The notes: generated by a model not told the origin, from the letters alone. Positions 17,533 to 27,655 are shown, counted from the first letter of the stretch. The stretch is DNA of 64,000 nucleotides from Stercoripulliclostridium_A sp045577735 (GCA_045577735.1 JAZNIY010000017.1:62001-126000), one strand, 5' to 3'. Program-made: numbers and translations.

Positions 17533-18036
17533 ATGAAAATAGAAAAATATAATAAAGTTGATGCCATCAAGTATGCTAGCAAATACGCACTAACACGCAA
17601 CCCTGCCTACTATGATTTTTCAAGTCTTGGTGGTGACTGCACGAATTTTTGTTCCCAATGCCTATATGCCGGAAGCAAACAAATGAACCTTACCAAAAAT
17701 CTGGGCTGGTATTACCTTTCTGCAAACAACAGGTCACCTGCTTGGGCCGGCGTAAACCAATTGCATAATTTTTTGGTAGATAATATTGTTATAAATAAGA
17801 TCGGCGAAGGATATGGTCCCTTCGCCGAAACTTGCAATATTCAAGAAGTAGATTTAGGAGATCTTGTGTTTTTAGCCAACTCCCAAGGAGCATTCTACCA
17901 CGCAATGGTTGTCGTAGGCTTTAAAGACAAAACGCCTCTCGTCGCTTCACATTCCTTTGATGCTCTTAACAAGCCACTCACCGACTACAATTACGCACAA
18001 GCAAGCGGTTTGCATATATTAGGTGTCCGAAAATAA
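17533..18036 (+). CDS. Amidase_6-like putative cell-wall amidase domain
   Basis: A protein of 167 residues resembling the putative amidase domain (PF12671). The Cys motif GGDCTNFCSQCLYAG holds the likely catalytic Cys, AFYHAMVVVGF holds the His, and ASHSFDALNKPL comes later, giving an NlpC-like Cys-His arrangement. There is no signal peptide, so it is either cytoplasmic or released some other way; the family is often secreted, which makes this odd. Divergent from the nitroreductase gene and isolated as a unit. Confidence 0.8.
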   Translation: MKIEKYNKVDAIKYASKYALTRNPAYYDFSSLGGDCTNFCSQCLYAGSKQMNLTKNLGWYYLSANNRSPAWAGVNQLHNFLVDNIVINKIGEGYGPFAETCNIQEVDLGDLVFLANSQGAFYHAMVVVGFKDKTPLVASHSFDALNKPLTDYNYAQASGLHILGVRK

Positions 18037-18053
18037 ATTTTAGGAAACCCAAA

Positions 18054-21000
18054 TTACTTTTTCTTTCTAGTATTGCGTTTTCTTGCTTCCATTCTTTGAA
18101 TAAGCATTTCTCTGTCCTTATTCTTTTTTGCAAGACTGATGCTTACTCCTAAAATAGTAGCAAGAACGGCAACGGAGCCAATCACTATGCCAACGATTCC
18201 ACCAACGCTAAGACCACCTTTTTCTTCCTCGTCTACGCTTTCATCGTTCGTGGTATCATTCCCTTCAAAACCTTCTTCCGGCGTAGTGTTCTCTTCTTCG
18301 GGAGCTTGTTCCACGTCTTCTATGCTTTCCCATTTAGGAACCAGGCTTACGCTACCCGCCGGCATCACCAAGCTTTCGCCTGCCATATAGAGCTTACCGT
18401 TAACTTCCCAACCGGCAAACTTCTTGCCGTCGGGTATACCTTGAGGTGCTTGTGGAAGAGTTATGGTTTCGCCCTCACTAGCCTCAAACTCGGGTATGCC
18501 AAGACTTCCGTCAATTTCAACCTTATATAGTATGGTTTCAAAATATATGCTAAGCTCCAGCACCGAACCGCCAATGACGTTATCGTCCTCGTCGAGTAAA
18601 TATCCACTTATCTTGCCACTTAGTTTTTCTCTAGAATCACTTACCCTTACGTATTTAGCGTGCGATTCATTGCTTACGTCAATCAGTGTTCCGGTCGTAC
18701 CATAGCATATTTCCTCTTCAAGCACGCCGTCAAAGTATCTCTTTATGATATACTTAACGTTGCTATCGGCGCGATAGTTAACGCTAAATCTTATTCCAAT
18801 ATAATCGCCTTCAACCACGTAGGTTGAATCGAACAATTTTAGTGCTCCGTTTTCATAAGTTAGACCATCGGTATAACCCGTAAAAGTATAACCATATATA
18901 ACATAGTTTTCGGGAGCACTAAGTTCAAACGGAACTCCATATTTTACACTGGTTGCGCTTGGCAATTGACCTATAGGATTCAAAGGAAGATACTTTTCGT
19001 CCACGTAGCTAATGCTTATGCTCTTGCGGGCATAATAGAATGATACTACGCTATCTCCACTCGCTGAAACCACGAACTCAGTGACATATGCTCCCCCACC
19101 AACCTTTGCTCCAAGATAATTAAATCCTATCTTGTTTATAACGTCCGTGCTTTCTATTGTCTTATTAGCGTCTGCTTCACCATTGTTATACACTCTTTCT
19201 TCATCGCATATCTCGTTAAAAACGCCCTCTAGATTTTCATAAAAATGGCGATGAGTAATTGTAATATCCTTTCTTGCTTCAAAGAATACTTTGAGCGCAA
19301 TTTCGTTTTTGATTAGTTGCGCGTCCCTTAATACGTAGGTTGCGCCAAGAGTGTTTTCACCATTCTCATTGGGAATGATTTCTACTTCACCAACACTCCA
19401 TTTTGCCGTTTTATACCCAACTTTTTCAAAAGGATTTTCAAGCACGAATGCAATACCAATTTCGCTATTTGGTGAACTATTTACTATTGCTTGGTTTTCC
19501 GAAACCACTTTTTCGCCATCATATTCGTAGGCTATGACAGGGATTATTGGTTCAACTTTAAAGTCTTTGAAAATAACGTTATAATTCTTCGTTTCATCGT
19601 GAACGTATTGTAGCCCGTTAGCATAGCTCAACTTCTCGCCGACTTCACCGTTTACAAAAGAACCCATATCTATTTCTTCATGAACGATACTCCAACCTTC
19701 GGGTAGTGTAACGTTTGACCAAAGCATACCAATGGCAAGCTTAAACTCATCCTCAACGTACGTTGGCACAGGATCTATTGGTAAAATGGTTAGATCTACC
19801 GTTCTAATAACGGTTTGTCCCTCCGGGGAGTATCCCTCCATTCCAGTATAATCGTAATTACTCCTATCGTTTGGTACAAATACCATAATATATCCGTGTG
19901 GATTCTCTACGAAAGGAACACTCGAGCTGTTCAACCAGTAAAACTCGCCTTGAATGGTAATATACTTACCATTCTCAAATATGAACTCATCACTCGCAGG
20001 CACCATATCGTTTAGAGTGGCGTTGGGATTAAAATCTGCACTTTCAAAGGTTGGGAAAACCAATTCAGGCACCTTCGCTAATATAGTAAAGTGGCTTTCG
20101 CTTTCAACGTAATTCAAAACGTAGTTTGCGTTCGTGCCGTTCATAACGATACCTTCATAGAGGTATACGCCCACTTCTTCGCCACTTTCGCGCAAATAGG
20201 TAATGCTTATTTCCTCTTCGCCTACACCCGTTTTAATGGTTTCAGTAAGGCTGTCCGGTTCACCATAAATCTTGCTAAGATTTTTTGCGCCAATTTCTAC
20301 GCTGTATGGAGAAATGCTCGCCGTGAGGTAGTGCTCGTAATAATTGCTCAAATAGGAATAGTTTTCGCTTTCCACTCCCTCTACGAACTCAATTTGACCA
20401 AATACTACGCAAACGCGGGTGGCTTCTACCGTAGCTTTATCGTATTGAGCATAAACCTCGATTCCTTTAATCTCGCTACCATTCGCGCCCTCAATGATGA
20501 AATCTATACCAAGCTCAAAATCATAAGGAACGTCCCTTGTTCCGTCATAATCTTTTGTTATCGTGGGGTTAGAAACAAAAACCGGCGTTAGCTCCAAAGC
20601 CGTAATGCTCGCATCAAATTGAATGGTGTTTTCATCAAGCAAGTAGTTGCCGTTGTCAAAAGATACCGTTAAGATAACCTTTCTTTCACCTGCATTTTTA
20701 CTATCAAACGCACAACCGACTTCATATTCTAGGCCACCCTCAACTCCTAGTTCTCCACTAACAACGCCACTTAGTGAATAGTTTACGCCGTACTCAAAGA
20801 CATAGGGAACGCTAGTCGTTCCGTCATAGGGTTTTGATATGCTTGGCTCCGTTCCCTTTTGAAGAACAATCTCTTTGGGCGTTATTTTAGCCAAATACGC
20901 AATCTCTGTATTGGACACAAAATAGTTATTACCACTGAATGAGAAAGATAACGTGACGACTCTTTCTCCAGCGTTCTTATCGTCATACTTCTTGCTGGTA

Positions 21001-22907
21001 GTATATTGAAGTCCACCCTCAACGCCGAGTTCGCCGTCTACAACGCCCTCAATTTTATAGTCCACTCCATATATAAAATCATATAAAACGTCAGTAGAGC
21101 CGTCATAATACTTGGAAATAACGACGTCGGAGAGTTTTGCGACAGACACCTCTTTGGCCGTTATCTTAGCGCTAAACTGCACGTCGCTGTCTATGATGAA
21201 ATAGTTATCGCTATCAAAAGATATGGTTAGTGTAACGGCACCTACACCCACGTTTTTACTATCGTAGCTGGTAGTAATCGTATGCTCTAACTTGCCAATC
21301 GTACCACCAATTGAATAATCTATGCCCTCAACGAACTCGTAGTTTACCTTTGTTAAGCCGTCATATTCCTTAGAAATGCTTGGCGCACTTAACTTATTAA
21401 GCCATACTTCTTTTGCAGTTATTTTGCCATCTAGTTCATATGAAACGGGAGTAAATTCATAGCAATCGGCCAAATCATTTGAAGCAAAAATCAATGAGGA
21501 AAAGTTTGCTATAACCGTGTTATCCCCCACGTTTTCGCTAGCAAAAGTTGCGCTAGAAAGTTCAACTTTAACTCCATCACCTTGTACTATACCCTTTGCA
21601 ACGTAGTGAGTACCAAGCAATACCAAAGATGTTGCGTCTTTGTTCCCGTCATACGGCTTTTCTATTTGAGGCGCATCTAAGACAAGTACTTCAACTTGTG
21701 CCTTTTTAATTTCTACCTCAGCCCAGTTGCTAGTAACAACTTCACTAACCAAACCACTTTCCAAGTGTGAAGCACTTACCTTCAGGTTGTAATAACCTTT
21801 CGTAGGCTTTTTGAATGACAAAGTGCTATCGTTCCCAAAAAGTGTGGGGATTTCTTTCTCTTCTTCACTATTTGCTTTGTACCACGAATAGGAAAGTTCC
21901 ACTTCACTCGATAGGTCATGTGAAACCACTGCCGTCAAAGAGCTGGTTTTTCCGTCATAGGTTTTGATTACGTTCGGCACGTTATTAATAGTTGGATTTT
22001 TAAGACTCCACGTTGCGTTAAGGTGTATTTTGCCGTCTTCGCTAACGTATTCAGTAGGAATATCTCCGGGAATTTCATCTATTACAGCACCACCGTTTAC
22101 TTGCCAACCATTAAAAGTAAAGCCTGTCTTACTTAACTTGCCAAGCGCCAACGTTTCGCCTTCGGTATAAATTGAAGCTAGTCCATCCGTAGGGCACCTC
22201 AAGACTGTATCACTATATACGATTTCATAGGTCTCGGGCACAGGATCTGGTTCTTCGGGTTCCGGTTCCTCGGGATCTGAAACGTCTGGTTCTACCATTT
22301 GACTCTCATAGACTGCGACAAACTTTTTTACGCCCCAGTCGCTACTATTAATTTGAGTAACTGCTGTTCCTTCAGCATCACTTGCCTCCACCCACTTTAC
22401 AAAAGTGCTACCTTCGGGAGCGGTTACCGTGGGTAGATTCTTCGCTTTTGCTCCAAAAGTATAGTATGAATAGCCTCCGTTTAAAGTACCCTCTCCCACG
22501 TCGAATGACACTTTATACATAATTGTTACGTATCCGCCACTTACGCTACCAAACAACCCATAGTGTGGTTGGCTGTCCAATCTTTCAAAAGTATCCCAGT
22601 GTATTACGTTCTTAACACCAACGTTAAATACAATAACGTAATCTTTACCATCATACGCTTCACTAGTAAGATTAAATGGTGCATATTCATAATCGCCAAA
22701 ATCGATGTCTTCCGTACCATCTATAGTAATAGTGGTTTCTACCGGGAAACTATTGTTTTTCAATTTGTTAAGAGCGCTATTAAGGCTTTCGGCATCCGTT
22801 ATGGTTTGAGCACTCGCAGTCACGCTAAAATTAAGCACACCAAAAAGAAATGCTAATAAAACGAGTACTATACTAAAAACGTACTTCTTTCTAACTTTTA
22901 AAACCAT
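18054..22907 (-). CDS. Giant surface protein with YDG/InlB-like repeats, 1617 residues
   Basis: A signal peptide spans about residues 1-33 (ends TASAQ). It is followed by an InlB B-repeat-like unit (about 130-200), a Pro/Glu linker (EPEPEEPDPVPE), a second InlB-like unit, and at least five YDG-type repeats of about 80 residues (e.g. ISKPYDGTTSVPYVFEYGV, KNAGERKVILTVSFDNGNY). More Ig/InlB-like modules follow, including FAGWEVNGK near 1500. The end is an acidic spacer, one membrane helix (GGIVGIVIGSVAVLATILG) and a basic tail, with no LPXTG. Known families suggest an adhesion or stalk role, and no ligand is visible. It is monocistronic, and its ORF end is convergent with the amidase gene. Confidence 0.85.
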   Translation of the reverse strand: MVLKVRKKYVFSIVLVLLAFLFGVLNFSVTASAQTITDAESLNSALNKLKNNSFPVETTITIDGTEDIDFGDYEYAPFNLTSEAYDGKDYVIVFNVGVKNVIHWDTFERLDSQPHYGLFGSVSGGYVTIMYKVSFDVGEGTLNGGYSYYTFGAKAKNLPTVTAPEGSTFVKWVEASDAEGTAVTQINSSDWGVKKFVAVYESQMVEPDVSDPEEPEPEEPDPVPETYEIVYSDTVLRCPTDGLASIYTEGETLALGKLSKTGFTFNGWQVNGGAVIDEIPGDIPTEYVSEDGKIHLNATWSLKNPTINNVPNVIKTYDGKTSSLTAVVSHDLSSEVELSYSWYKANSEEEKEIPTLFGNDSTLSFKKPTKGYYNLKVSASHLESGLVSEVVTSNWAEVEIKKAQVEVLVLDAPQIEKPYDGNKDATSLVLLGTHYVAKGIVQGDGVKVELSSATFASENVGDNTVIANFSSLIFASNDLADCYEFTPVSYELDGKITAKEVWLNKLSAPSISKEYDGLTKVNYEFVEGIDYSIGGTIGKLEHTITTSYDSKNVGVGAVTLTISFDSDNYFIIDSDVQFSAKITAKEVSVAKLSDVVISKYYDGSTDVLYDFIYGVDYKIEGVVDGELGVEGGLQYTTSKKYDDKNAGERVVTLSFSFSGNNYFVSNTEIAYLAKITPKEIVLQKGTEPSISKPYDGTTSVPYVFEYGVNYSLSGVVSGELGVEGGLEYEVGCAFDSKNAGERKVILTVSFDNGNYLLDENTIQFDASITALELTPVFVSNPTITKDYDGTRDVPYDFELGIDFIIEGANGSEIKGIEVYAQYDKATVEATRVCVVFGQIEFVEGVESENYSYLSNYYEHYLTASISPYSVEIGAKNLSKIYGEPDSLTETIKTGVGEEEISITYLRESGEEVGVYLYEGIVMNGTNANYVLNYVESESHFTILAKVPELVFPTFESADFNPNATLNDMVPASDEFIFENGKYITIQGEFYWLNSSSVPFVENPHGYIMVFVPNDRSNYDYTGMEGYSPEGQTVIRTVDLTILPIDPVPTYVEDEFKLAIGMLWSNVTLPEGWSIVHEEIDMGSFVNGEVGEKLSYANGLQYVHDETKNYNVIFKDFKVEPIIPVIAYEYDGEKVVSENQAIVNSSPNSEIGIAFVLENPFEKVGYKTAKWSVGEVEIIPNENGENTLGATYVLRDAQLIKNEIALKVFFEARKDITITHRHFYENLEGVFNEICDEERVYNNGEADANKTIESTDVINKIGFNYLGAKVGGGAYVTEFVVSASGDSVVSFYYARKSISISYVDEKYLPLNPIGQLPSATSVKYGVPFELSAPENYVIYGYTFTGYTDGLTYENGALKLFDSTYVVEGDYIGIRFSVNYRADSNVKYIIKRYFDGVLEEEICYGTTGTLIDVSNESHAKYVRVSDSREKLSGKISGYLLDEDDNVIGGSVLELSIYFETILYKVEIDGSLGIPEFEASEGETITLPQAPQGIPDGKKFAGWEVNGKLYMAGESLVMPAGSVSLVPKWESIEDVEQAPEEENTTPEEGFEGNDTTNDESVDEEEKGGLSVGGIVGIVIGSVAVLATILGVSISLAKKNKDREMLIQRMEARKRNTRKKK

Positions 22908-22940
22908 CCTCTTTTCTCCAACCCGTCTTTATAAACAACA

Positions 22941-22967
22941 AAAAGCAATTAAAAATTAATTGCTTTT
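22941..22967. terminator. Terminator after the GNAT gene
   Basis: AAAAGCAATT and AATTGCTTTT form a perfect 10-bp stem. It is minus-strand, directly downstream of the acetyltransferase stop codon and upstream of the giant surface gene. Confidence 0.85.
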
Positions 22968-22990
22968 CGTTTATCATTTAATGGTTATTT

Positions 22991-23512
22991 TCAAATCTTT
23001 TTAACCAGCAACGCTCTAGTCAATCCACCATACTTGGTTAAAATCTTATTAAGAGCAAAACCACTTTTTATAAAGTTATCATAGCTCCAATTATTGGAGG
23101 GCGCAACCGTTGCACAAAGCCACTTAAAGCCAGCATCTACAGCCGTTTTTTCCAACCTTGCAACCAACTCTCTTTGCAATCCATTACCACGATAATCGGG
23201 GCGCACTATAATAAGTTTTACGTTTGCAGAAGTTAAAATATCTTCTATTTCATCAACGTCATGCGCAAGATTTTCTTTGCCTTCACCTGCAACGAAGAGT
23301 ATTCCAAAAGCAACCAGCTTGTCACCATCAAAAGCACCAAGCACCTCGCTTTGTCCACCAAAACACACGGCTAGAGTTTCATAGGTGTTTCTTCTTAAAA
23401 AATCGGTGTTGCCTTTTGCATATTCAAAGGCCTCTTCTTGTACCTCTAAAAGAAGTGGTACGGTATCAATGGTAAGTTTTCTAAACTCAAAAGTGCTTAA
23501 ATCCTTCTTCAT
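22991..23512 (-). CDS. GNAT family N-acetyltransferase
   Basis: A GCN5-related acyltransferase of 173 residues. The acetyl-CoA loop reads VRPDYRGNGLQRELVARLEK (R/Q-x-x-G-x-G/A type), followed by FKWLCATVAPSNNWSYDNFIKSGF. The substrate is unknown. It starts 13 bases after the TIR-methyltransferase stop with GGAGGAG before its ATG, so the two are almost certainly co-transcribed. It could modify the product or target of that protein, but that is inference from position. Confidence 0.88.
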   Translation of the reverse strand: MKKDLSTFEFRKLTIDTVPLLLEVQEEAFEYAKGNTDFLRRNTYETLAVCFGGQSEVLGAFDGDKLVAFGILFVAGEGKENLAHDVDEIEDILTSANVKLIIVRPDYRGNGLQRELVARLEKTAVDAGFKWLCATVAPSNNWSYDNFIKSGFALNKILTKYGGLTRALLVKKI

Positions 23513-23525
23513 ACTCCTCCATTAG

Positions 23526-24929
23526 TTAAATAGTTGCACAAACGATTAGGAAACCAAAATTAATAAAGGTTTCGGGAGACAAAAATCTTTCTTCCAACTC
23601 TTCAAAGTGCTCGTTTAACCACTCGTATTCCGTTTTGATTTCTTTGTCGCGGGGATTATTATTGTAAGTAACTCTAATTCCATTTTTCAAAAACATAAAT
23701 ATGGTGCTAAAGAATGCCTCTTTTTCATCATAGTCCATGCTTGCTGAATTTAGTCCCATTTTTTCAACGGTTATGTTTTTATATCCCGAGCGTTGCAAAA
23801 GGGTAAACAACTCTCTACCCGAGTGTCTATATCCCGTAGTATCACATTTTGCAATCATATTGAATGCACGCTCAAAAGCGAAGTTATCATCGGGATGCGC
23901 CATGTTTAGACCGTCATCAATGTTTCTAATGAATACGACAGCACCCTTTTTGCAGAATTTGCGCAAAACTTTTAGCAACTGATATGGTGACTTTAGGTGA
24001 GACATTACGGCAAGAATATTTATCCAATCGAATTTTTCTATGTCGTTTTCTTCCATAATACCTTCTAGAATTTCATCAAAATCTTCGCTTTCAACGTCTG
24101 CTTTATAGAATTTTACGTTTTCGCTTTCGTAATCGGCCTTTGCCTTGTTTACAAAGCTCTCATCAAATTCTACGCCAATAATCTTGCCAACCTCTTTGCG
24201 TTTGCCAAGTCGAGTCATTAGTGCGCGCCCATTTCCACAACCAATATCCAAAACGTTAAGGTTGCTTTTGCCCTCCAGATACTTTTCATAAACGGGCATA
24301 TCGTACTCTAAAAGCATTCTTTGTTGGGTTTCCAACCTCTTGGCTTCTACTTTATTGTCTTGACTGAAAAAGCCCGTCTTGCCATCCGTTTGAATATGCA
24401 CACGCTTTTTGGTACGTGCTTGCTTTGCGAACAAATCTTTTTGAATTATCTCATCGTAGTCGGTAACCCCTACCTTATCTTCCAAAATAGGAAGCAAAAG
24501 TTCCATCGATTTAAATGAATATACGTCGGTATAGGTTATTGCGCTAATGTGTTTAATTCTATCGATTTCACTCTCGTTAAATAGGCTTTCCAAAACGTCA
24601 TCATCAAACTCAAACCCCGCCTTTTTGATGGGCAAAAATGCCGTTGTGGGATTGGCAAGCGCCGATTTTAATTCTTGGAAAACCACGTCGTCCTTATGGG
24701 TGCATCCCTCAAAAAAGTTAGGGGTTAAAATTAGTATCATAAGGGATACTTTGCCCGCTATTTCACGGCAATCAGACATAAAGTTTTCGCCATATTTTAA
24801 GCATTTGGGAGCAAAAAATAGTTTTAATTTGTTTTTTGAATAGGTGCACAAATCAGAATAAATACTGGAACCTATTTCACCACCGCTCTCTCCGCGATAG
24901 CATATAAATACATTGTATTCTTTATCCAT
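23526..24929 (-). CDS. TIR domain-SAM methyltransferase fusion
   Basis: A 467-residue two-domain protein. Residues about 1-150 form a TIR domain: strand A plus BB-loop YNVFICYRGESGGEIG, then SLMILILTPNFFEGC, with VVFQELKSAL carrying the Glu (about 86) in the place of the catalytic NADase Glu. After a linker, residues about 200-400 form a class I SAM-dependent methyltransferase: motif I NVLDIGCGNG (about 225-234), GVEFDE, FYKADVESEDF, and DWINILAVMSHLKSP. The ATG at 24929 has AAGGAAG just upstream; a TTG six codons earlier is less likely. TIR proteins often deplete NAD in immunity or make signal molecules. A fused methyltransferase is uncommon, and the target is unknown. Confidence 0.85.
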   Translation of the reverse strand: MDKEYNVFICYRGESGGEIGSSIYSDLCTYSKNKLKLFFAPKCLKYGENFMSDCREIAGKVSLMILILTPNFFEGCTHKDDVVFQELKSALANPTTAFLPIKKAGFEFDDDVLESLFNESEIDRIKHISAITYTDVYSFKSMELLLPILEDKVGVTDYDEIIQKDLFAKQARTKKRVHIQTDGKTGFFSQDNKVEAKRLETQQRMLLEYDMPVYEKYLEGKSNLNVLDIGCGNGRALMTRLGKRKEVGKIIGVEFDESFVNKAKADYESENVKFYKADVESEDFDEILEGIMEENDIEKFDWINILAVMSHLKSPYQLLKVLRKFCKKGAVVFIRNIDDGLNMAHPDDNFAFERAFNMIAKCDTTGYRHSGRELFTLLQRSGYKNITVEKMGLNSASMDYDEKEAFFSTIFMFLKNGIRVTYNNNPRDKEIKTEYEWLNEHFEELEERFLSPETFINFGFLIVCATI

Positions 24930-25003
24930 TCTTCCTTCCTTCGACAAATTTCGACATTACAAAAATAATATCATATAGCAAGTTAAAACACAATAGGCAA
25001 ATT

Positions 25004-25034
25004 AAAAAAGCACTTTTAAAAAGGGCTTTTTGCA
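25004..25034 (-). terminator. Weak terminator after the RNA-repair operon
   Basis: AAAAAGCCC and GTGCTTTTTT (minus strand) form an imperfect A/T-rich stem between the HD-kinase stop and the TIR-methyltransferase start. Read-through into the TIR gene is conceivable. Confidence 0.45.
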
Positions 25035-25044
25035 TAATTTTTCG

Positions 25045-26223
25045 CTAATTTATCTTCCATTCCACGCTCTCGCTCTCAAAGCGTTCCGGTATTTCCAATT
25101 TAGAAAGCATTTTTCCTATTTCCACTTCCGGCACAACAGCCTCTCTACCGCTATTCCTTCTTAGTCCTTCTTCCCACTCCGTTTCCAAGAAAACGGTCCT
25201 AACACTTGCGTTATATCTTTCAAACAAAGATATCTGCTTTTGTCGAATTTGACTAGTAATATTGGTAGCATTCCAAACGAAGGATTGTTTTTTGCGCAAA
25301 TATTCTTTCGCTTCTTCTTGTGCTGTCGCAATAACAATACCTTGTGGGTCGGTAGGTAAAACACCCAGCTTTTTCCTAACGTTATCCAAACAAACAACTG
25401 GTAAATCCGGATAGTGTGTAGCAATATAGGTATCTTTTCCCACACCGGGAAGACCACTAAGCAATATGACCTCTCCCCAGTTAGAATTATACAAACTATC
25501 GCTGGGCCAAACAGTTTTACCTTGAAAATATGCTCTTAAAGTATATTTATCGTTAAACAAAAATGGCGAATCTAGGCAGTTGTTCTCCTCTGAAAGCAAC
25601 CTAAAAAACTCTACTTTTTCCAGTTGCTCTTCTTTGTCTGTACATATTCTTCCCAACACGTCAGCTTTTGACAAAACATACAATAATCGCGCTGAAAAAG
25701 AGGCAGTTAGTTCTTGGTTAGCAACCAACTTAAGCATTCTTAAAACGGCGTCCTCGTCTTTAACGGCATATGGTGGAAAAGAATGATACCTTACTAAAAA
25801 GCAAACAGCCTCCCTAATTCTTTGCTTCTCCGTGCTCCCGGCAAGTCCCAGGTCTTTCCACAAAAACCCCCTTGCCATAACGGCGCCCTTTGAAGAGTGT
25901 CCGGGAGAAACTATTTTGCCCTCCTCCACTCTAGTGCGCTTAATTTTACCCATATCGTGAAGAAGAGAAGCTAGTAATAGAACAAGCTTTTCTTCATCGC
26001 TACACTCCCTATACTCGGGAAGCGTGACCATACACTCTACAACCATTTTAACGTGATTTAAAACACTACCCTCGCCATGATAATCGTATTCTTGGGGAAT
26101 AGCTCTCATTTTATCAAACCAAGGAGCAAAACCAAAGTTTTCCAAAGCACGCCAATCTATCTCTCCACTTTGAGAGACAACGCTACTAAGGCTATTAAGA
26201 ATGGGTGAATTAGAACTATTCAT
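25045..26223 (-). CDS. HD domain-polynucleotide kinase fusion (RNA repair)
   Basis: A 392-residue protein. Residues about 50-200 form an HD phosphohydrolase: His57, His89-Asp90 in LLHDMGK, His109 in PGHSSKG, Asp188 in SKADVL. Residues about 250-392 form a T4 PNK-like P-loop kinase with Walker A GLPGVGKDT (257-265), VCLDNVRKKLG, and a lid-like arginine stretch near NSGR. Known RNA-repair sets pair a 5'-kinase with an end-healing phosphatase or phosphoesterase. Here the HD domain may process 2',3'-cyclic phosphate ends, which is inference. Its start overlaps the ligase stop by eight bases. Confidence 0.82.
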   Translation of the reverse strand: MNSSNSPILNSLSSVVSQSGEIDWRALENFGFAPWFDKMRAIPQEYDYHGEGSVLNHVKMVVECMVTLPEYRECSDEEKLVLLLASLLHDMGKIKRTRVEEGKIVSPGHSSKGAVMARGFLWKDLGLAGSTEKQRIREAVCFLVRYHSFPPYAVKDEDAVLRMLKLVANQELTASFSARLLYVLSKADVLGRICTDKEEQLEKVEFFRLLSEENNCLDSPFLFNDKYTLRAYFQGKTVWPSDSLYNSNWGEVILLSGLPGVGKDTYIATHYPDLPVVCLDNVRKKLGVLPTDPQGIVIATAQEEAKEYLRKKQSFVWNATNITSQIRQKQISLFERYNASVRTVFLETEWEEGLRRNSGREAVVPEVEIGKMLSKLEIPERFESESVEWKIN

Positions 26224-26998
26224 TTTTAAGTTGGTTGGGAATAATGGGTTTATTAAGCCAATGCCCTTCGGCTTGCATAACGCTTTGAATAAAGGATGCT
26301 CTAACGTATTTTACTCTGTCGGCAACAATGCCGTTTTCCTCAATTTTTATGTAAAGTCCTTCCATTTTAAGGCTGGGATCCGTTTCTTTAACAGCCCTTT
26401 CAACGTCATATCCCTGTCTTGATACAACGTTCTTTAACACCTCAATATGGTTCTCGGTTATGTAATTTGAGTTACCCAAATGTGACAAAACACTCTCTTT
26501 GTTCTTAAATACTCCACTCGCCAAAACGGGAACTGAAGATATTATCCCCATTTTTTCCGTTATGGCTCTTCTTGAAGGGGTATCTAGAAATACGCCACGC
26601 TCTCTATCATAAATGTCGAACTCCATAAAGTAGTCGGGAAGTGCGTCGTAAAATACGGCGTGCTTAGCATACATCCATTCGCCATACATAACGTAACGAT
26701 TGGACAATGCGTCAAAAAGTGTGTCTTGGTTAGCGTTTGCCCATTGTTTAAAGAGGTTATAATGTCTTTCGCGATATCCCCCAATGAGATAATGCCCACG
26801 GCTTTGAAGGAGTAAATTACCCTCTCCATCAAAAGAGATTGCCGTATTGGCACCATCAATTTTTTCCTCTATAACTATGTTTTTGCCAAGCACGTAATCA
26901 AATTGTACTTGGCTTAGGTCCTCGTCACCTTCCTGCAAACGCGAGCCTTCCAGATGGGGCGTACGTGGATATTTTAATATTTTGTAATCGTATTCCAT
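26216..26998 (-). CDS. ATP-dependent RNA ligase
   Basis: A nucleotidyltransferase-type RNA ligase of 260 residues. Motif I EEKIDGANT contains the adenylated Lys (K46). A YGEWMYAKH region is motif III-like and FMEFDIYDR is IIIa-like. EGLYIKIEE is motif IV and DRVKYVR is motif V. It lacks any large extra domain, so it is a minimal ligase core. It sits between the methyltransferase (gap one base) and the HD-kinase gene (overlap eight bases), a strongly coupled RNA-repair arrangement. Confidence 0.88.
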   Translation of the reverse strand: MEYDYKILKYPRTPHLEGSRLQEGDEDLSQVQFDYVLGKNIVIEEKIDGANTAISFDGEGNLLLQSRGHYLIGGYRERHYNLFKQWANANQDTLFDALSNRYVMYGEWMYAKHAVFYDALPDYFMEFDIYDRERGVFLDTPSRRAITEKMGIISSVPVLASGVFKNKESVLSHLGNSNYITENHIEVLKNVVSRQGYDVERAVKETDPSLKMEGLYIKIEENGIVADRVKYVRASFIQSVMQAEGHWLNKPIIPNQLKNE

Positions 26999-26999
26999 A

Positions 27000-27653
27000 C
27001 TATATCCTTGCTATCATAACGAGATGTCCGGGCACGCCGTCAAAGGAAAGATGAGTTACACCACACTCGTTAAAATAGGCTGTAAGCTTTTCTTTTGTGA
27101 GCAAATGTATATGCTCCGGGTTATCGTCTTCTTCCGAAGGCACGGTAACTACCACGTATTTTTCTGCCATTCTAACAGCATTTGCTATTGCCGTTTTAAC
27201 GTCCGGAATGTGCTCTAATACCTCTAGAAGGGTAACCACTTCGTACGTGTTGTCTTTTGCGTCAAACACGCATAGATCGCCCTTTATAGCTCTAAAGTTG
27301 TCCATTCCACCTTGCTCGATGCATTTTAACAAGTCTACGCGATGCTCCAAAATATCAAGGCTGGTAATCCAAGCATATGGAAATGATTCTAGGCACGGGA
27401 ACAAAAAGGCTCCTCTACCACTACCCACGTCCAACAAACTTGAGGGTGCAATCGAGGTCAAAAATCCTAGCACTTTTTTTACGCGAGGTAACAAAGCCGA
27501 CCTTTTGAAATAATGTGGCTTTATTCCAAGCTCTTCAGCAAGCTTTGTAATTTCGCTCACATCCTCTGGCAAAACGATATCAGCACGCCCCTTTCGAGCG
27601 AGCGCCCCTTTAACGGCACAACGTAGGAGTTGTGCATAATATCTGTCGATCAT
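27000..27653 (-). CDS. SAM-dependent methyltransferase, possibly Hen1-like RNA 2'-O-methylase
   Basis: 217 residues. Motif I is SLLDVGSGRGAFLF (about 73-86), followed by ITSLDILEHRV and EVLEHIP (E144, E147, H148) with EHIHLL (His181/183) later. An ExxEH pair followed by a distant His is the metal-binding pattern of bacterial Hen1, which marks repaired RNA 3' ends. The EVLEHIP string is also common in unrelated methyltransferases, so context carries weight: the next two genes are an RNA ligase and an HD-kinase. Alternative: a general small-molecule methyltransferase. Confidence 0.7.
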   Translation of the reverse strand: MIDRYYAQLLRCAVKGALARKGRADIVLPEDVSEITKLAEELGIKPHYFKRSALLPRVKKVLGFLTSIAPSSLLDVGSGRGAFLFPCLESFPYAWITSLDILEHRVDLLKCIEQGGMDNFRAIKGDLCVFDAKDNTYEVVTLLEVLEHIPDVKTAIANAVRMAEKYVVVTVPSEEDDNPEHIHLLTKEKLTAYFNECGVTHLSFDGVPGHLVMIARI

Positions 27654-27655
27654 TA

